Assembly (NCBI RefSeq): GCF_001690685.1
Contig: NZ_LZGL01000020.1
Coordinates: 210,486-274,485 of the forward strand
Source: Gilliamella sp. wkB112
GTDB taxonomy: Bacteria > Pseudomonadota > Gammaproteobacteria > Enterobacterales > Orbaceae
Reading direction: 5' to 3'
DNA: 64,000 nucleotides
Positions 44,684 through 56,439 of this stretch are shown in pieces (position 1 is the stretch's first letter; each line of letters opens with the position of its first letter). Position numbers and translations under genes: made by a program. The notes under the pieces are model-generated. The model was not told where the DNA came from. It saw only the letters and a list, made by a program, of their open reading frames with translations, and searched no databases.

Positions 44684-47458
44684 TTAATGTGCCTCATCCC
44701 AATTATTACCAATACCAACATCTACTTTTAATGGTACCGAAAGTTGATAACAATTTTCCATAATTGCTTTAATTTGCAAACAATACTGCTCAACAAATTC
44801 ATCTTTTATTTCAAATACTAACTCATCGTGTACCTGCATAACCATTTTAATATTCTCAACTGGTTGATTCTTTATCCATTCACTCATTTTAATCATCGCC
44901 GTTTTGATAATATCAGCAGCGGTACCCTGCATTGGTGCATTAATCGCGGCTCGTTCCGCACCACGGCGCTCAATGCCGTTAGTTGAAGTAATTTTAGGTA
45001 AATACAATCGGCGACCAGATAAGGTTTCAACAAAGCCTTGTTCCGTAGCCTTTTGGCGAGTTTGTTCCATATAAATTTGCACGCCAGGATAACGCTCAAA
45101 ATAGCGCTCTATATAAAATTGCGCTTCTTTGCGAGGAATATTAATCTGTTTTGACAAACCAAAAGCACTCATGCCATAAATTAAGCCAAAGTTAACGGCT
45201 TTAGCTCGCCTTCTTTCTTCGGATGTTACCTCTGATTCTGGTTTACCTAAAATTTCACCAGCCGTAACTCGGTGAATATCCTTATCATGTGCGAAAGCAG
45301 CAAGTAAACTTTTATCTTGAGATAAATGTGCCATGATGCGTAATTCAATTTGCGAATAATCGGCAGAAATAATTTTATAGCCTTGAGGTGCAATAAAAGC
45401 TTGGCGAATCCGTCGACCTTCTTCATTACGTACCGGTATATTTTGTAAATTTGGATCATTTGACGACAATCGCCCCGTAATCGTACCAATTTGATTATAA
45501 TTGGTATGTATTCGATGATCGATAGGGCTAATCATCAATGGTAGTTTATCAGTATAGGTATTTTTAAGTTTAGCTAATCCTCGATAAAACAAAATCAGCC
45601 GTGGCAGTACATACTGATTAGCTAACTCACTAAGTACTTCTTCACTGGTCGATGGATCGCCTTTTGGTGTTTTCTTTAATACTGGCAAGTTATGCTTATC
45701 AAATAAAATTGCTTGAATTTGTTTAGGTGATGCCGGATTAAATTTTTCACCCGCCAATAATTGTAATTGTTGTTCGGTTTCCTTTAATTTGTTAGCCAAC
45801 TCATTTGAATATTCATTTAGCTGTTTGGCATCTATAAGTACGCCGGTGCGTTCCATTTCAGCTAGTACAATCGCCAATGGCATTTCAATGTCAGTAAAGA
45901 GTTTGTTTAACTTTTCATCTTTTTCTAATGTAGGCCATAATTTTTGATGAAGTTGTAAGGTAATATCAGCATCTTCGGCCGCATACTGAGTGGTTTTTTC
46001 AATATCAATGGCATCAATAGTAACTTGTTTTTTATCAAATTTAGTTAATTCATTATAAGTAATGGTCTTATGTTTTAAGTAACGATTAGCCATGCTATCC
46101 ATATCATGACGCTCAGTACTGTTTAATACGTAAGATTCAAGCATGGTATCAAAGGCAATGCCACAAACTTTAATACCATAATTTGCTAATACGCTGTAAT
46201 CAAATTTAGCATTTTGCGCGATTTTTTTAATGGCCGGATTTTCAAGCACTGGTTTTAATTTAGCTAATACTTCTGTAAGTGGTAGTTGCGCTGGCACACC
46301 TAAATATTGATGATTTAATGGTATATAAGCCGCCTGATGAGGCTCAACACTAAGGGATATACCGATTAATTTAGCATGAATATGATCGACATTATCAGTT
46401 TCCGTATCAAAAGCAAATTGTTTACTTTGAGCTAGTTTAATTACCCAATTATCTAACTGTTCAGTTGTTAATATACATTGGTAATCAGTTTCTTTTTTAG
46501 ATACAACTGGTTCATTATTTAAATTAAATAAAGATAAATCATCCTCAACTTGAATTGTATTTTTTTGCTGTTTTAAAAATGAACCTGAAGCCAAATCTTT
46601 TTGCCAACGGTGAAAATCATAATAAGCAAATAACTCAGCTAAGGCTTTTACATCAATATCTTTAACTAGTAATTGTTCACTAGTAAAATCTAACTCAACA
46701 TCAGTTTTTATAGTAGCTAATAAATAAGAAAGCTCAGCTTTTTCCTGATTATCTATTAATTTTTGTTTTAGTGATTTAGCGCCACGAATGGGCAATTTTT
46801 CTATCTGATCTAAATTAGCATAAATATCAGTAACGCTATTAAACTCAGTTAGCAAACTTTGCGCCGTTTTTTCGCCCACACCTGCAACCCCAGGAATGTT
46901 ATCGGAGGTATCCCCTCTTAAAGCTAAATAATCGATAATTTTTTCTGGCGGCACACCAAACTTTTCCATTACACCTTTTGGATCGAGTACTGTGTTGTTC
47001 ATGGTATTAATCAGGGTGATTTTATCACTAACTAACTGTGCCATGTCCTTATCGCCAGTACTGATTAATACATCCAGATTCTCTTTTTCTGCCTGTCTAG
47101 CTAATGTACCTATTACATCATCGGCTTCTACCCCTTCAATACAAAGTAATGGCAAACCCATTGCCTGCAAAATAGTGTGTATTGGCTCTATTTGTGGGCG
47201 TAAATTTTCAGGCATTGCCTCTCGGGTGGCTTTATATTCGCTATATATTTCATTACGAAAAGATCCACCTTTGGCATCAAATACCACCGCAATATGAGTC
47301 GGATCATATTGGTTAAGTAAACTACGCACCATATTGATCACACCAACGATAGCGCCGGTTGGTTCACCTTTGGCATTAGTTAATGGAGGGCATGCAAAAA
47401 AAGCACGATAAAGATAAGAAGATCCATCAATTAAGATAATTGGCGTATTATTTGGCAT
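44684..47458 (-). CDS. polA: DNA polymerase I
   Basis: 924 residues from ATG 47458 (928 in E. coli; an upstream TTG-rich extension is not family-like). The 5'-nuclease domain (1-290) has LIDGSSYLYRAFFA and LRGDTSDNIPGV. The 3'-5' proofreading domain (about 310-510) retains the DTE motif (FAFDTETDNVDH). The polymerase has motif A DYSQIELRIMAHLS, the finger-helix RRRAKAVNFGLIYGMS and motif C QVHDELVFEI. It functions in repair and Okazaki-fragment processing. It is divergent from folE. Confidence 0.97.
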   Translation of the reverse strand: MPNNTPIILIDGSSYLYRAFFACPPLTNAKGEPTGAIVGVINMVRSLLNQYDPTHIAVVFDAKGGSFRNEIYSEYKATREAMPENLRPQIEPIHTILQAMGLPLLCIEGVEADDVIGTLARQAEKENLDVLISTGDKDMAQLVSDKITLINTMNNTVLDPKGVMEKFGVPPEKIIDYLALRGDTSDNIPGVAGVGEKTAQSLLTEFNSVTDIYANLDQIEKLPIRGAKSLKQKLIDNQEKAELSYLLATIKTDVELDFTSEQLLVKDIDVKALAELFAYYDFHRWQKDLASGSFLKQQKNTIQVEDDLSLFNLNNEPVVSKKETDYQCILTTEQLDNWVIKLAQSKQFAFDTETDNVDHIHAKLIGISLSVEPHQAAYIPLNHQYLGVPAQLPLTEVLAKLKPVLENPAIKKIAQNAKFDYSVLANYGIKVCGIAFDTMLESYVLNSTERHDMDSMANRYLKHKTITYNELTKFDKKQVTIDAIDIEKTTQYAAEDADITLQLHQKLWPTLEKDEKLNKLFTDIEMPLAIVLAEMERTGVLIDAKQLNEYSNELANKLKETEQQLQLLAGEKFNPASPKQIQAILFDKHNLPVLKKTPKGDPSTSEEVLSELANQYVLPRLILFYRGLAKLKNTYTDKLPLMISPIDHRIHTNYNQIGTITGRLSSNDPNLQNIPVRNEEGRRIRQAFIAPQGYKIISADYSQIELRIMAHLSQDKSLLAAFAHDKDIHRVTAGEILGKPESEVTSEERRRAKAVNFGLIYGMSAFGLSKQINIPRKEAQFYIERYFERYPGVQIYMEQTRQKATEQGFVETLSGRRLYLPKITSTNGIERRGAERAAINAPMQGTAADIIKTAMIKMSEWIKNQPVENIKMVMQVHDELVFEIKDEFVEQYCLQIKAIMENCYQLSVPLKVDVGIGNNWDEAH

Positions 47459-47533
47459 TATGGTTACCTGACCGTTATTCAATATAATACCAAGCATTAT
47501 AACCTATTTAACCATAATATGGTTATTATCCTC

Positions 47534-47567
47534 CACTGTACCTAAGGTTTCAGGTTTGTCTAACGTT
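47534..47567 (-). repeat. Dispersed intergenic repeat, copy D
   Basis: On the minus strand AACGTTAGACAAACCTGAAA followed by CCTTAGGTACAGTG. It ends with the same ACAGTG as copy A. It lies in the polA-folE divergent gap, reading toward polA. Confidence 0.45.
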
Positions 47568-47653
47568 ACAATAAAGCAGCATGAGTAAAACTGTATATTG
47601 CAACGTGAGTGTTATATAATGCCGTATCTATTTTTCGCCAGAGTATGTGATAA

Positions 47654-48313
47654 ATGACAGAATTAAGTCTTGCTGCACAAAAAGTAAAAGCTGCGCTTGC
47701 TGCCAAAAACCTTGAAACTCCATCATGTCGATTAACAATGGATAACAGCGAACGTAAAATAAAGATTGAGTCCCACTTCCGCGAAATTATGAAACTAATG
47801 GAGCTTGATTTAAGTGATGATAGCCTGTCCGAAACCCCTCATCGAGTAGCAAAAATGTATGTTGATGAGATTTTTTCGGGACTCTATTATGAGAATTTCC
47901 CCAAAATCACACTTATTGAAAACAAAATGCAAGTTGATGAAATGATCACCGTGCGTAATATTAGTTTAACTAGCATATGTGAACACCATTTTGTCACTAT
48001 CGATGGTAAAGCCACGGTTTCTTATATTCCCAAAGATAGTGTAATTGGGTTATCTAAAATAAATCGTATTGTTAAATTCTTTTCACAACGACCACAAGTG
48101 CAAGAAAGATTAACCCAACAAATTTTAGTGGCACTACAAACATTACTAGGGACTGTCAATGTTGCGGTTTCGATTGATGCTACTCATTATTGTGTAAAAG
48201 CTAGGGGAGTAAAAGATTCCAGCAGTATTACCACCACCACTGCATTAGGTGGCGGATTTAAAACCAACCCCAGTACCAGACAAGAATTTTTACGCGCTCT
48301 AACTCATTATTAA
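47654..48313 (+). CDS. folE: GTP cyclohydrolase I
   Basis: 219 residues (222 in E. coli). First step of folate synthesis, GTP to dihydroneopterin triphosphate. The zinc/active-site blocks [40 protein letters not shown] and [12 protein letters not shown] are complete. It is a single gene; the 209 nt after it hold nothing recognisable. Confidence 0.96.
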   Translation: MTELSLAAQKVKAALAAKNLETPSCRLTMDNSERKIKIESHFREIMKLMELDLSDDSLSETPHRVAKMYVDEIFSGLYYENFPKITLIENKMQVDEMITVRNISLTSICEHHFVTIDGKATVSYIPKDSVIGLSKINRIVKFFSQRPQVQERLTQQILVALQTLLGTVNVAVSIDATHYCVKARGVKDSSSITTTTALGGGFKTNPSTRQEFLRALTHY

Positions 48314-48522
48314 TAACCACTGTAGATGATTGCTATTAACAAAACGTTTTAAATATCAATCAGTTTAGATGATATAAATATAGCACTGAGTAATCACGTA
48401 ATATTTAGTTACAAATGAAATAAAATGCAGTATACAAAAGCATAAAAACCGTCTTATATTGCGTGCATCTTCAAGAAAGATTGGTATAATTCTCGGCTAA
48501 TTAAAAAAATAATACTGTTTTC

Positions 48523-49461
48523 ATGAAGATTATCCGTGGCGTTGCTAATTTAAAAAATCAATTTACTCAATGTGTCCTTACATTGGGGAATTTCGATGGG
48601 GTGCATTTAGGGCACCAGCAATTAATCAATCACTTAATTACCAAAGGTAAAACCTTAGGTTTACCCACAGTAGTCATGTTATTTGAACCTCAGCCTTTAG
48701 AATTTTTTAATCAAGATAAAGCACCTTCACGAATAACTTCATTTCAAGAAAAAGTCATTCTTATTGAAAAACTTGGTATTGACTTCATTATTGCTATTCC
48801 ATTTACTCAAACCTTTGCTAATATGTCAGCCGATAGTTTTATTCAAGATTGGTTGATAAATAAACTCCAAGTACAACATATAACTATTGGCGATGATTTT
48901 AGATTTGGATTAAATCGCAAAGGTGACATCAAGCTACTACAACAATATGCAAACAATAAAGCGTTTACAATAGAAAGTATGCCTACACTTGTTTGGGATA
49001 ATTTACGCATCAGTAGTACTGCAGTACGTCAAGCATTATCAAATAGCGACTTTCAAGTGACCCATTGTCTATTAGGTCGCGATTACACTATTCAAGGACG
49101 AGTTATCCATGGTAATGCTTTAGCTAGGCAATTAGGCTTCCCGACAGCTAATATTCACTTGCATCGAAAAAAGCCGGCACTACAAGGTGTATATTTTGTT
49201 AAAGTTAAAAATTTGTGTAACAATCAATATTATAATGGAATTGCTAATATTGGTATAAGACCAACTATTAACGGCGAAAAAGCTATTTTAGAAGTTAATC
49301 TTTTTGACTTTACCGACAATATTTATGACCAATATTTAGAAGTTTTGTTTGTTAAAAAGTTACGCGACGAGAAAAAATTTGACTCATTAGTTGCATTGCA
49401 ACAACAAATTACACAAGATGTTTGCACTGCAAAACAGATCAGTGCACAATTAACCAATTGA
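48523..49461 (+). CDS. ribF: Bifunctional riboflavin kinase / FAD synthetase
   Basis: 312 residues. The N-terminal FMN adenylyltransferase has LGNFDGVHLGHQQLINHL and the RISSTAVRQAL block. The C-terminal flavokinase has GRVIHGNALARQLGFPTANI and GIANIGIRPTI. It makes FMN and FAD from riboflavin. It starts the ribF-ileS-lspA-ispH cluster; the rpsT gene often found upstream is absent. Confidence 0.96.
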   Translation: MKIIRGVANLKNQFTQCVLTLGNFDGVHLGHQQLINHLITKGKTLGLPTVVMLFEPQPLEFFNQDKAPSRITSFQEKVILIEKLGIDFIIAIPFTQTFANMSADSFIQDWLINKLQVQHITIGDDFRFGLNRKGDIKLLQQYANNKAFTIESMPTLVWDNLRISSTAVRQALSNSDFQVTHCLLGRDYTIQGRVIHGNALARQLGFPTANIHLHRKKPALQGVYFVKVKNLCNNQYYNGIANIGIRPTINGEKAILEVNLFDFTDNIYDQYLEVLFVKKLRDEKKFDSLVALQQQITQDVCTAKQISAQLTN

Positions 49462-49498
49462 AATATAATATCCACTAAATTAACTGGAATAAATCAGC

Positions 49499-52306
49499 AT
49501 GACAGACTATAAAAATACATTGAATCTACCGGAAACTGGATTCCCAATGCGAGGTGATCTAGCTAAGCGCGAGCCAGCTATGTTACAAAACTGGTACGAT
49601 AAAGAACTTTACCGTAAAATCCGCCAAGTTAAAAAAGGTAAAAAAACGTTTATTTTGCATGATGGCCCTCCTTATGCAAATGGCAAACTACATATTGGTC
49701 ACGCTGTTAACAAAATTATTAAAGATATTATTATCAAATCGAAAGGCTTAAATGGTTATGACTCCCCGTATATTCCAGGATGGGATTGTCATGGCTTACC
49801 GATTGAACTAAAAGTTGAAGAACAAGTTGGTAAACCTGGAGTTAAAGTAACTCCTGCTGAATTTCGCAAAATTTGTCGTGATTATGCAGCCTCACAAGTT
49901 GAATTACAAAAAGCTGATTTTATTCGTATGGGTGTACTTGGTGATTGGCAAAATCCTTATCGCACCATGAATTATGATACTGAAGCTAATATTATTCGTG
50001 CTCTTGGTAAAGTGATTAAAAACGGCCATTTAGTTAAAGGTGCCAAACCTGTATATTGGTGTACAGACTGTATGTCAGCTTTGGCCGAAGCAGAAGTTGA
50101 ATATTACGACAAATCATCTCCAGCTATTGATGTAAAATTTAAAGCTACTGATAATCAAGCTGTTGCCGATAAATTTGGAATCAAAACTGAGTTAACTATT
50201 TATGCAGTGATTTGGACCACCACACCGTGGACTTTACCTGCTAGCCGAGGGATTGCCTTAAATGCCGAAGTAGAATACCAATTAGTGCAAATCAACGAGC
50301 AAGAATGTATGATTCTAGCAACAGATTTAGTTGAATCAGTTATGCAACGAGCCAATATTAACGATTGGAAAATACTTGGTAGTTGCAAAGGTAGTGATTT
50401 AGAGTTATTACGTTTTAAACATCCTTTCCTTGATTTTGATGAACCGATTGTTCTTGGTGAACATGTTACTGTTGATGCTGGTACTGGTGCTGTTCATACC
50501 GCACCGGGTCATGGTGCAGAAGACTTTATTGTTGGTCAAAAATATGGTCTTGAAGTTGCTAACCCTGTTGGTGGTAATGGTTGTTATTTACCTGGAACTG
50601 GTGCTGGTCTGGATGGGCTATTTGTATTCAAAGCCAATAAAGTGGTTGTTGAAATGCTAAAAGAACATAATGCCTTATTACACTTTGAAAATATAGAACA
50701 TAGTTACCCATGTTGTTGGCGACATAAAACGCCGGTTATTTACCGAGCAACACCACAATGGTTTATTAGTATGGATAAACAAGGTCTACGAGCGCAATCT
50801 TTAAACGAAATCAAACAAGTTCGTTGGATCCCAGATTGGGGGCAAGCACGTATTGAAACCATGGTAGCTAATCGCCCTGATTGGTGTATCTCTCGTCAAC
50901 GTACTTGGGGTGTACCTGTGACCTTATTTGTACATAAAGAGACTGAAGAACTACATCCGGATACCTTAGTATTAGTCGAAAAAGTAGCTAAGCTAGTTGA
51001 GCAAAAAGGTATTCAAGCATGGTGGGATGCCGATATTAAAGATCTTTTAGGACCTGATGCTGAAGATTATCGCAAAGTACCAGATACCTTAGATGTGTGG
51101 TTTGATTCTGGCTCTACATTCTTTTCTGTAGTTGGTGTCAGACCTGAATTTGAAGGGCATAGTGCCGATATGTATTTAGAAGGCTCAGATCAACATCGTG
51201 GCTGGTTTATGTCATCACTAATGCTGTCAACTGCAATTGATAACCAAGCACCATACAAACAAGTTTTAACTCATGGCTTTGTAGTTGATGGACAAGGTCG
51301 TAAAATGTCTAAATCGCTCGGTAATATCGTCACCCCTCAAGAAGTGATGAATAAACTAGGTGCTGATATTTTACGTTTATGGATTGCCTCGACCGATTAT
51401 TCGGGTGAGATGAGTTATTCCGATGAAATTATTAAGCGTTCTGCTGATAGTTACCGTCGCATCCGTAATACTGCGCGCTTTTTACTAGCCAATTTAAATG
51501 GCTTTGATCCAGCTAAAGATATGGTGCAACCAGACGATATGGTGGTTCTTGATCGCTGGGCGGTAAGTATGGCTAAAGAAGCACAAGAACAAATTATTAA
51601 TGCTTATGATAACTATGATTTCCATAAAGTAGTGCAACGTATTATGCAATTTTGTTCAATTGAAATGGGATCATTCTATTTAGATATTATTAAAGATCGC
51701 CAGTACACGGCTAAAAGTGATAGTATTGCTCGTCATAGTTGCCAAACCGCCTTATATCATATAGCACAGGCTATGGTTAGATGGATTGCACCAATTTTAT
51801 CCTTTACTGCCGATGAAATTTGGCAATACTTGCCTACTACTCAAAAACAAGAATTTGTATTTGAAGAAGAATGGTATCCATCATTGTTTACATTATCAGA
51901 AAATGAAGCATTGAATAGTGAATACTGGTCGCATATTCTAGCGATCCGCAGTGAAGTGAATAAGGTCATTGAGCAAGGTCGTAATGATAAAATTATAGGT
52001 GGCTCTCTTGAAGCTGCGGTTACATTATATGCCGATGAAGATATCGCCAAAGCATTAGCAAAATTAGAAAACGAATTGCGATTTGTATTATTAACTTCAC
52101 AAGCAAGTGTACAATCATTATCGACTGCCCCTGACAATGCAGTGCAAAGTGAAATAAAAGGGCTCAAAATTGTGTTATCCAAGGCACAAGGTGATAAATG
52201 CCCTCGTTGTTGGCATTATACCGTTGATAACGATCCAACTACACATTTATGCAAACGTTGTGAAGAAAATATCCACGGCAAAGGTGAAGTAAGACATTTC
52301 GCATAA
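49499..52306 (+). CDS. ileS: Isoleucyl-tRNA synthetase
   Basis: 935 residues (938 in E. coli), class Ia. HIGH motif in [14 protein letters not shown], editing domain with [21 protein letters not shown] motif in [12 protein letters not shown], and a C-terminal zinc finger CPRCWHY...CKRC. It starts 37 bp after ribF and is followed by lspA after 98 bp. Confidence 0.97.
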   Translation: MTDYKNTLNLPETGFPMRGDLAKREPAMLQNWYDKELYRKIRQVKKGKKTFILHDGPPYANGKLHIGHAVNKIIKDIIIKSKGLNGYDSPYIPGWDCHGLPIELKVEEQVGKPGVKVTPAEFRKICRDYAASQVELQKADFIRMGVLGDWQNPYRTMNYDTEANIIRALGKVIKNGHLVKGAKPVYWCTDCMSALAEAEVEYYDKSSPAIDVKFKATDNQAVADKFGIKTELTIYAVIWTTTPWTLPASRGIALNAEVEYQLVQINEQECMILATDLVESVMQRANINDWKILGSCKGSDLELLRFKHPFLDFDEPIVLGEHVTVDAGTGAVHTAPGHGAEDFIVGQKYGLEVANPVGGNGCYLPGTGAGLDGLFVFKANKVVVEMLKEHNALLHFENIEHSYPCCWRHKTPVIYRATPQWFISMDKQGLRAQSLNEIKQVRWIPDWGQARIETMVANRPDWCISRQRTWGVPVTLFVHKETEELHPDTLVLVEKVAKLVEQKGIQAWWDADIKDLLGPDAEDYRKVPDTLDVWFDSGSTFFSVVGVRPEFEGHSADMYLEGSDQHRGWFMSSLMLSTAIDNQAPYKQVLTHGFVVDGQGRKMSKSLGNIVTPQEVMNKLGADILRLWIASTDYSGEMSYSDEIIKRSADSYRRIRNTARFLLANLNGFDPAKDMVQPDDMVVLDRWAVSMAKEAQEQIINAYDNYDFHKVVQRIMQFCSIEMGSFYLDIIKDRQYTAKSDSIARHSCQTALYHIAQAMVRWIAPILSFTADEIWQYLPTTQKQEFVFEEEWYPSLFTLSENEALNSEYWSHILAIRSEVNKVIEQGRNDKIIGGSLEAAVTLYADEDIAKALAKLENELRFVLLTSQASVQSLSTAPDNAVQSEIKGLKIVLSKAQGDKCPRCWHYTVDNDPTTHLCKRCEENIHGKGEVRHFA

Positions 52307-52370
52307 TAGCAACATGTTACTTCACGCATTAGACTAGTCTATAGCGTAAAACCTATAGCTATTTTATACT

Positions 52371-52397
52371 TTTCCCGCCGACGTTTGTCGGCGGAAA
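52371..52397 (+). promoter_or_regulatory. GC-rich hairpin covering the lspA ribosome site
   Basis: CCGCCGAC (52375-52382) and GTCGGCGG (52387-52394) form a perfect 8-bp stem with a GTTT loop, extended by TTT/AAA. It ends 7 nt before the lspA ATG and includes its only ribosome-site-like bases (GGCGGAA). It is unusually GC-rich for this genome. Confidence 0.6.
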
Positions 52398-52404
52398 CAT
52401 AATC

Positions 52405-52890
52405 ATGAGCATGAACTATATGAAAAAAGATAATGGACTTTACTGGTTATTGTTCGCAATTATTGTTTTTATCGTTGATATTGCAAGTAAGTTTTTTATT
52501 TTAAATAATTTCTTACTTTTCGAATCAGTAAATCTTCTCCCCTTCTTTTCTATCACTTATGTGCGCAATATTGGGGCTGCTTTTAGTATTTTAGAAGGTC
52601 AGCGCTGGATGCTAGCACTAATTGCAATTATCATTAGCGGTGCAATAATTTATATGTTATACCGTAATCCTTGTTTAAAAAAATTAGAGAATTTTTCACT
52701 CGCACTAATTTTAGGTGGGGCTTTAGGAAATTTATTTGATCGTCTATATCATGGTTTTGTCGTCGATTTTTTAGATGTTAATTTTGGTGATTGGCATTAT
52801 CCAACTTTTAATATCGCTGATTGTGCAATTTGTGTTGGTATTGGACTATTTATTATCAGTAATTTTAAAAAGTCTAAGAAGATAAAATAA
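52405..52890 (+). CDS. lspA: Lipoprotein signal peptidase (SPase II)
   Basis: 161 residues, four membrane helices. It cleaves prolipoprotein signal peptides in the inner membrane. The catalytic Asp pair lies in [18 protein letters not shown] and [21 protein letters not shown] is also conserved. Further in-frame ATGs at 52411 and 52420 are possible starts. ispH begins 2 bp after its stop; the fkpB gene that separates them in E. coli is missing. Confidence 0.94.
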   Translation: MSMNYMKKDNGLYWLLFAIIVFIVDIASKFFILNNFLLFESVNLLPFFSITYVRNIGAAFSILEGQRWMLALIAIIISGAIIYMLYRNPCLKKLENFSLALILGGALGNLFDRLYHGFVVDFLDVNFGDWHYPTFNIADCAICVGIGLFIISNFKKSKKIK

Positions 52891-52891
52891 T

Positions 52892-53839
52892 ATGCAAATT
52901 CTTTTAGCCAATCCTCGCGGTTTTTGTGCTGGGGTTGATCGTGCTATTACTATTGTTGAACGTGCACTAGAATTATTTGGTGCACCGGTTTATGTTCGTC
53001 ACGAAGTCGTACATAACCGCTATGTAGTTAACCGCTTAAAAGAATTAGGTGCTATTTTTATCGAAAATATTAGCGAAGTACCAGATGATACCATTCTTAT
53101 TTTTTCAGCTCACGGAGTGTCTAAAGCTGTTAGAGACGAAGCAAAACAACGAAAATTACGTATTTTTGACGCCACCTGTCCATTAGTGACAAAAGTACAT
53201 ATGGAAGTTGCTCGATCCAGTTATCGAGGGGAAGAAGTAATTTTGATCGGCCATGCAGGTCATATTGAAGTTGATGGCACAATGGGGCAATATAACAACC
53301 CTGAAGGTGGTATTTATTTAGTTGAATCCATTGATGATGTTAATAAGTTACAAGTTAAAAATGAAAATAATCTCTGCTTTACGACACAAACTACCTTATC
53401 CGTTGATGATACAGCTCAAATTATAGCCACATTGCAACAACGGTTTCCCAATATTCGTGGTCCCCGCAAAAATGACATTTGTTATGCTACCACTAACCGG
53501 CAACAAGCTGTTAAACAATTAGCGTCACAAGCAGATATAGTGTTAGTTGTTGGTTCTAAAAATTCTTCTAATTCCAATCGGTTAGCAGAATTAGCTAGGC
53601 GAAATAGCAAAAATGCCTATTTAATTGATTTCGCTTCTGATATACAAAAAGAGTGGTTAGTTAATGCTCGAACTATTGGAGTAACAGCTGGTGCTTCTGC
53701 GCCTGATGTTTTAGTACAACAAGTAATCAATCACTTAAAAAGTTTAGGATGTACAACTCTCATTGAAACTGACGGTATTTTAGAAAATATTACTTTTGAA
53801 ATTCCTAAAGAGCTTCGTATAGATATTAAATCAATTTAA
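52892..53839 (+). CDS. ispH: 4-hydroxy-3-methylbut-2-enyl diphosphate reductase
   Basis: 315 residues (316 in E. coli). Last enzyme of the MEP isoprenoid pathway, with an iron-sulfur cluster. Cluster cysteines are Cys12 ([13 protein letters not shown]), the Cys of [12 protein letters not shown] and that of [13 protein letters not shown]. Its start immediately follows the lspA stop, so translational coupling is likely. It is convergent with yfhL, only 4 bp apart. Confidence 0.96.
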   Translation: MQILLANPRGFCAGVDRAITIVERALELFGAPVYVRHEVVHNRYVVNRLKELGAIFIENISEVPDDTILIFSAHGVSKAVRDEAKQRKLRIFDATCPLVTKVHMEVARSSYRGEEVILIGHAGHIEVDGTMGQYNNPEGGIYLVESIDDVNKLQVKNENNLCFTTQTTLSVDDTAQIIATLQQRFPNIRGPRKNDICYATTNRQQAVKQLASQADIVLVVGSKNSSNSNRLAELARRNSKNAYLIDFASDIQKEWLVNARTIGVTAGASAPDVLVQQVINHLKSLGCTTLIETDGILENITFEIPKELRIDIKSI

Positions 53840-53843
53840 TTGA

Positions 53844-54098
53844 TTAAGATTTTGTGCTAAGTAATTTAAATTTTTCTAGCAATTGTTCAGGCGTTTCTAC
53901 ATGCTCAGGATCGGCAATTATGGCATTTTGAATAGGGCAAACCCGTTGACAAGTTGAATGATCATAATAACCGACACACTCAGTACACTTATCAGGATCT
54001 ATTTCATAAGTATCAAATCCTATAGAAATAGCCTGATTTGGACATTCGGGTTCACACATATCACAATTAATGCATTTATTGGTTATTTTTAATGCCAT
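53844..54098 (-). CDS. yfhL: YfhL-type 2[4Fe-4S] ferredoxin
   Basis: 84 residues with two cluster motifs: CINCDMCEPECP and the Alvin-type CTECVGYYDHSTCQRVCP, with the long loop between cysteines two and three. It is very close to E. coli YfhL. Small cytosolic electron carrier; the partner is uncertain. Confidence 0.94.
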   Translation of the reverse strand: MALKITNKCINCDMCEPECPNQAISIGFDTYEIDPDKCTECVGYYDHSTCQRVCPIQNAIIADPEHVETPEQLLEKFKLLSTKS

Positions 54099-54234
54099 CT
54101 CTCTATAATCTTTATCGACTCGCCAAAATTTGCGCCATTATAGCGCAGCCTTTAAAAGATTGTTAAGATTAAAGCTATAAAGACATTAATATGCACATTT
54201 TATAACCATTTACCGTGAGGCGTGGTTGAACGGC

Positions 54235-54549
54235 TTAAAGCCTTGCTTCAAGCTCGCTCTTCCACGCGGAAAAACCTTGCAAATCAAATTTATCTTGTAA
54301 TACATAACCCCATTGTGTTTTTATTGCTTCCGGAAATTTTCCCAATACTTTTGCATTAGGAAAACCCGTTACAATTAGTTTTTCATTATCTAACTTCTTT
54401 ATCGTTTCCACTCTTAATTTTAGGTCTACACCTAATAACTCACAAACTATATAAGCAGATTGCTCATATAAGTTACAAAATAATCCATTTCCTATAAAAC
54501 ACACTCGATTTGGTTGTCGAGTTAATAAAAGTTTCTTTTCTATAAGCAT
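54235..54549 (-). CDS. Small hypothetical protein, partner of the adhesin repeat unit
   Basis: 104 residues starting MLIEKKLLLTRQPNRVCFIG, with a GGAG ribosome site. No signal peptide or membrane segment is evident, and I do not recognise the family. It lies 69 bp downstream of adhesin copy 1 on the same strand. Its last 17 codons (FDLQGFSAWKSELEARL) recur behind adhesin copies 2 and 3, so it belonged to the duplicated unit. Its function is unknown; immunity, folding or secretion partner roles are only guesses. Confidence 0.65.
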   Translation of the reverse strand: MLIEKKLLLTRQPNRVCFIGNGLFCNLYEQSAYIVCELLGVDLKLRVETIKKLDNEKLIVTGFPNAKVLGKFPEAIKTQWGYVLQDKFDLQGFSAWKSELEARL

Positions 54550-54618
54550 AAAACTCCTAACAATTATTTATCAATAAATAGCAACTTTTTTAAATATAAA
54601 AACTAACAATTAAAGTTT

Positions 54619-56151
<1,533 letters not shown>

Positions 56152-56335
56152 AAAAATCTCCTGTACATCCATATATTTCGTTGTTTTTACACTATATTTT
56201 TATTTTACTTCATGTTAGTTTTGAGAAGTATAAATAACGAAGCTAAGTTCTGCAAACATAAAATTATCAAGAATTGTAAAGATGATTATAGATATGAGTG
56301 ATAAAAGCTACACTTATATAACTAACTACTTATTT
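56152..56335 (-). repeat. Upstream region shared by the three adhesin genes (copy 1)
   Basis: The 5' leader and promoter block (ribosome site, TATATGGATGT-like leader, promoter, GATTTGTAAAGAT-like segment) is repeated with few changes at 57940-58110 and 59853-59985. Each gene therefore carries its own copy. Confidence 0.75.
56227..56255 (-). promoter_or_regulatory. Promoter of adhesin copy 1
   Basis: On the minus strand TTGCAG, 17 nt, TATACT. The same promoter occurs before copies 2 and 3. Confidence 0.65.
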
Positions 56336-56379
56336 AAACTAACTAATAATCATTTAACTGTGCGCGTGGTTGACTGGTT

Positions 56380-56433
56380 TTAAAGCCTCGCTTCAAATCC
56401 ACTCTTCCACGCTATAAAGTTATGTATTTCAAA
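56380..56433 (-). pseudogene. 3' remnant of the small partner gene behind copy 2
   Basis: On the minus strand it encodes FEIHNFIAWKSGFEARL and a stop, matching the last 17 codons of the gene at 54235-54549. It begins six bases after the adhesin 2 stop codon and is in the same frame as it. A GCGTGG/CCACGC inverted repeat (56364-56412) spans it, as at the other two sites. Confidence 0.75.
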
Positions 56434-56439
56434 TACTTC

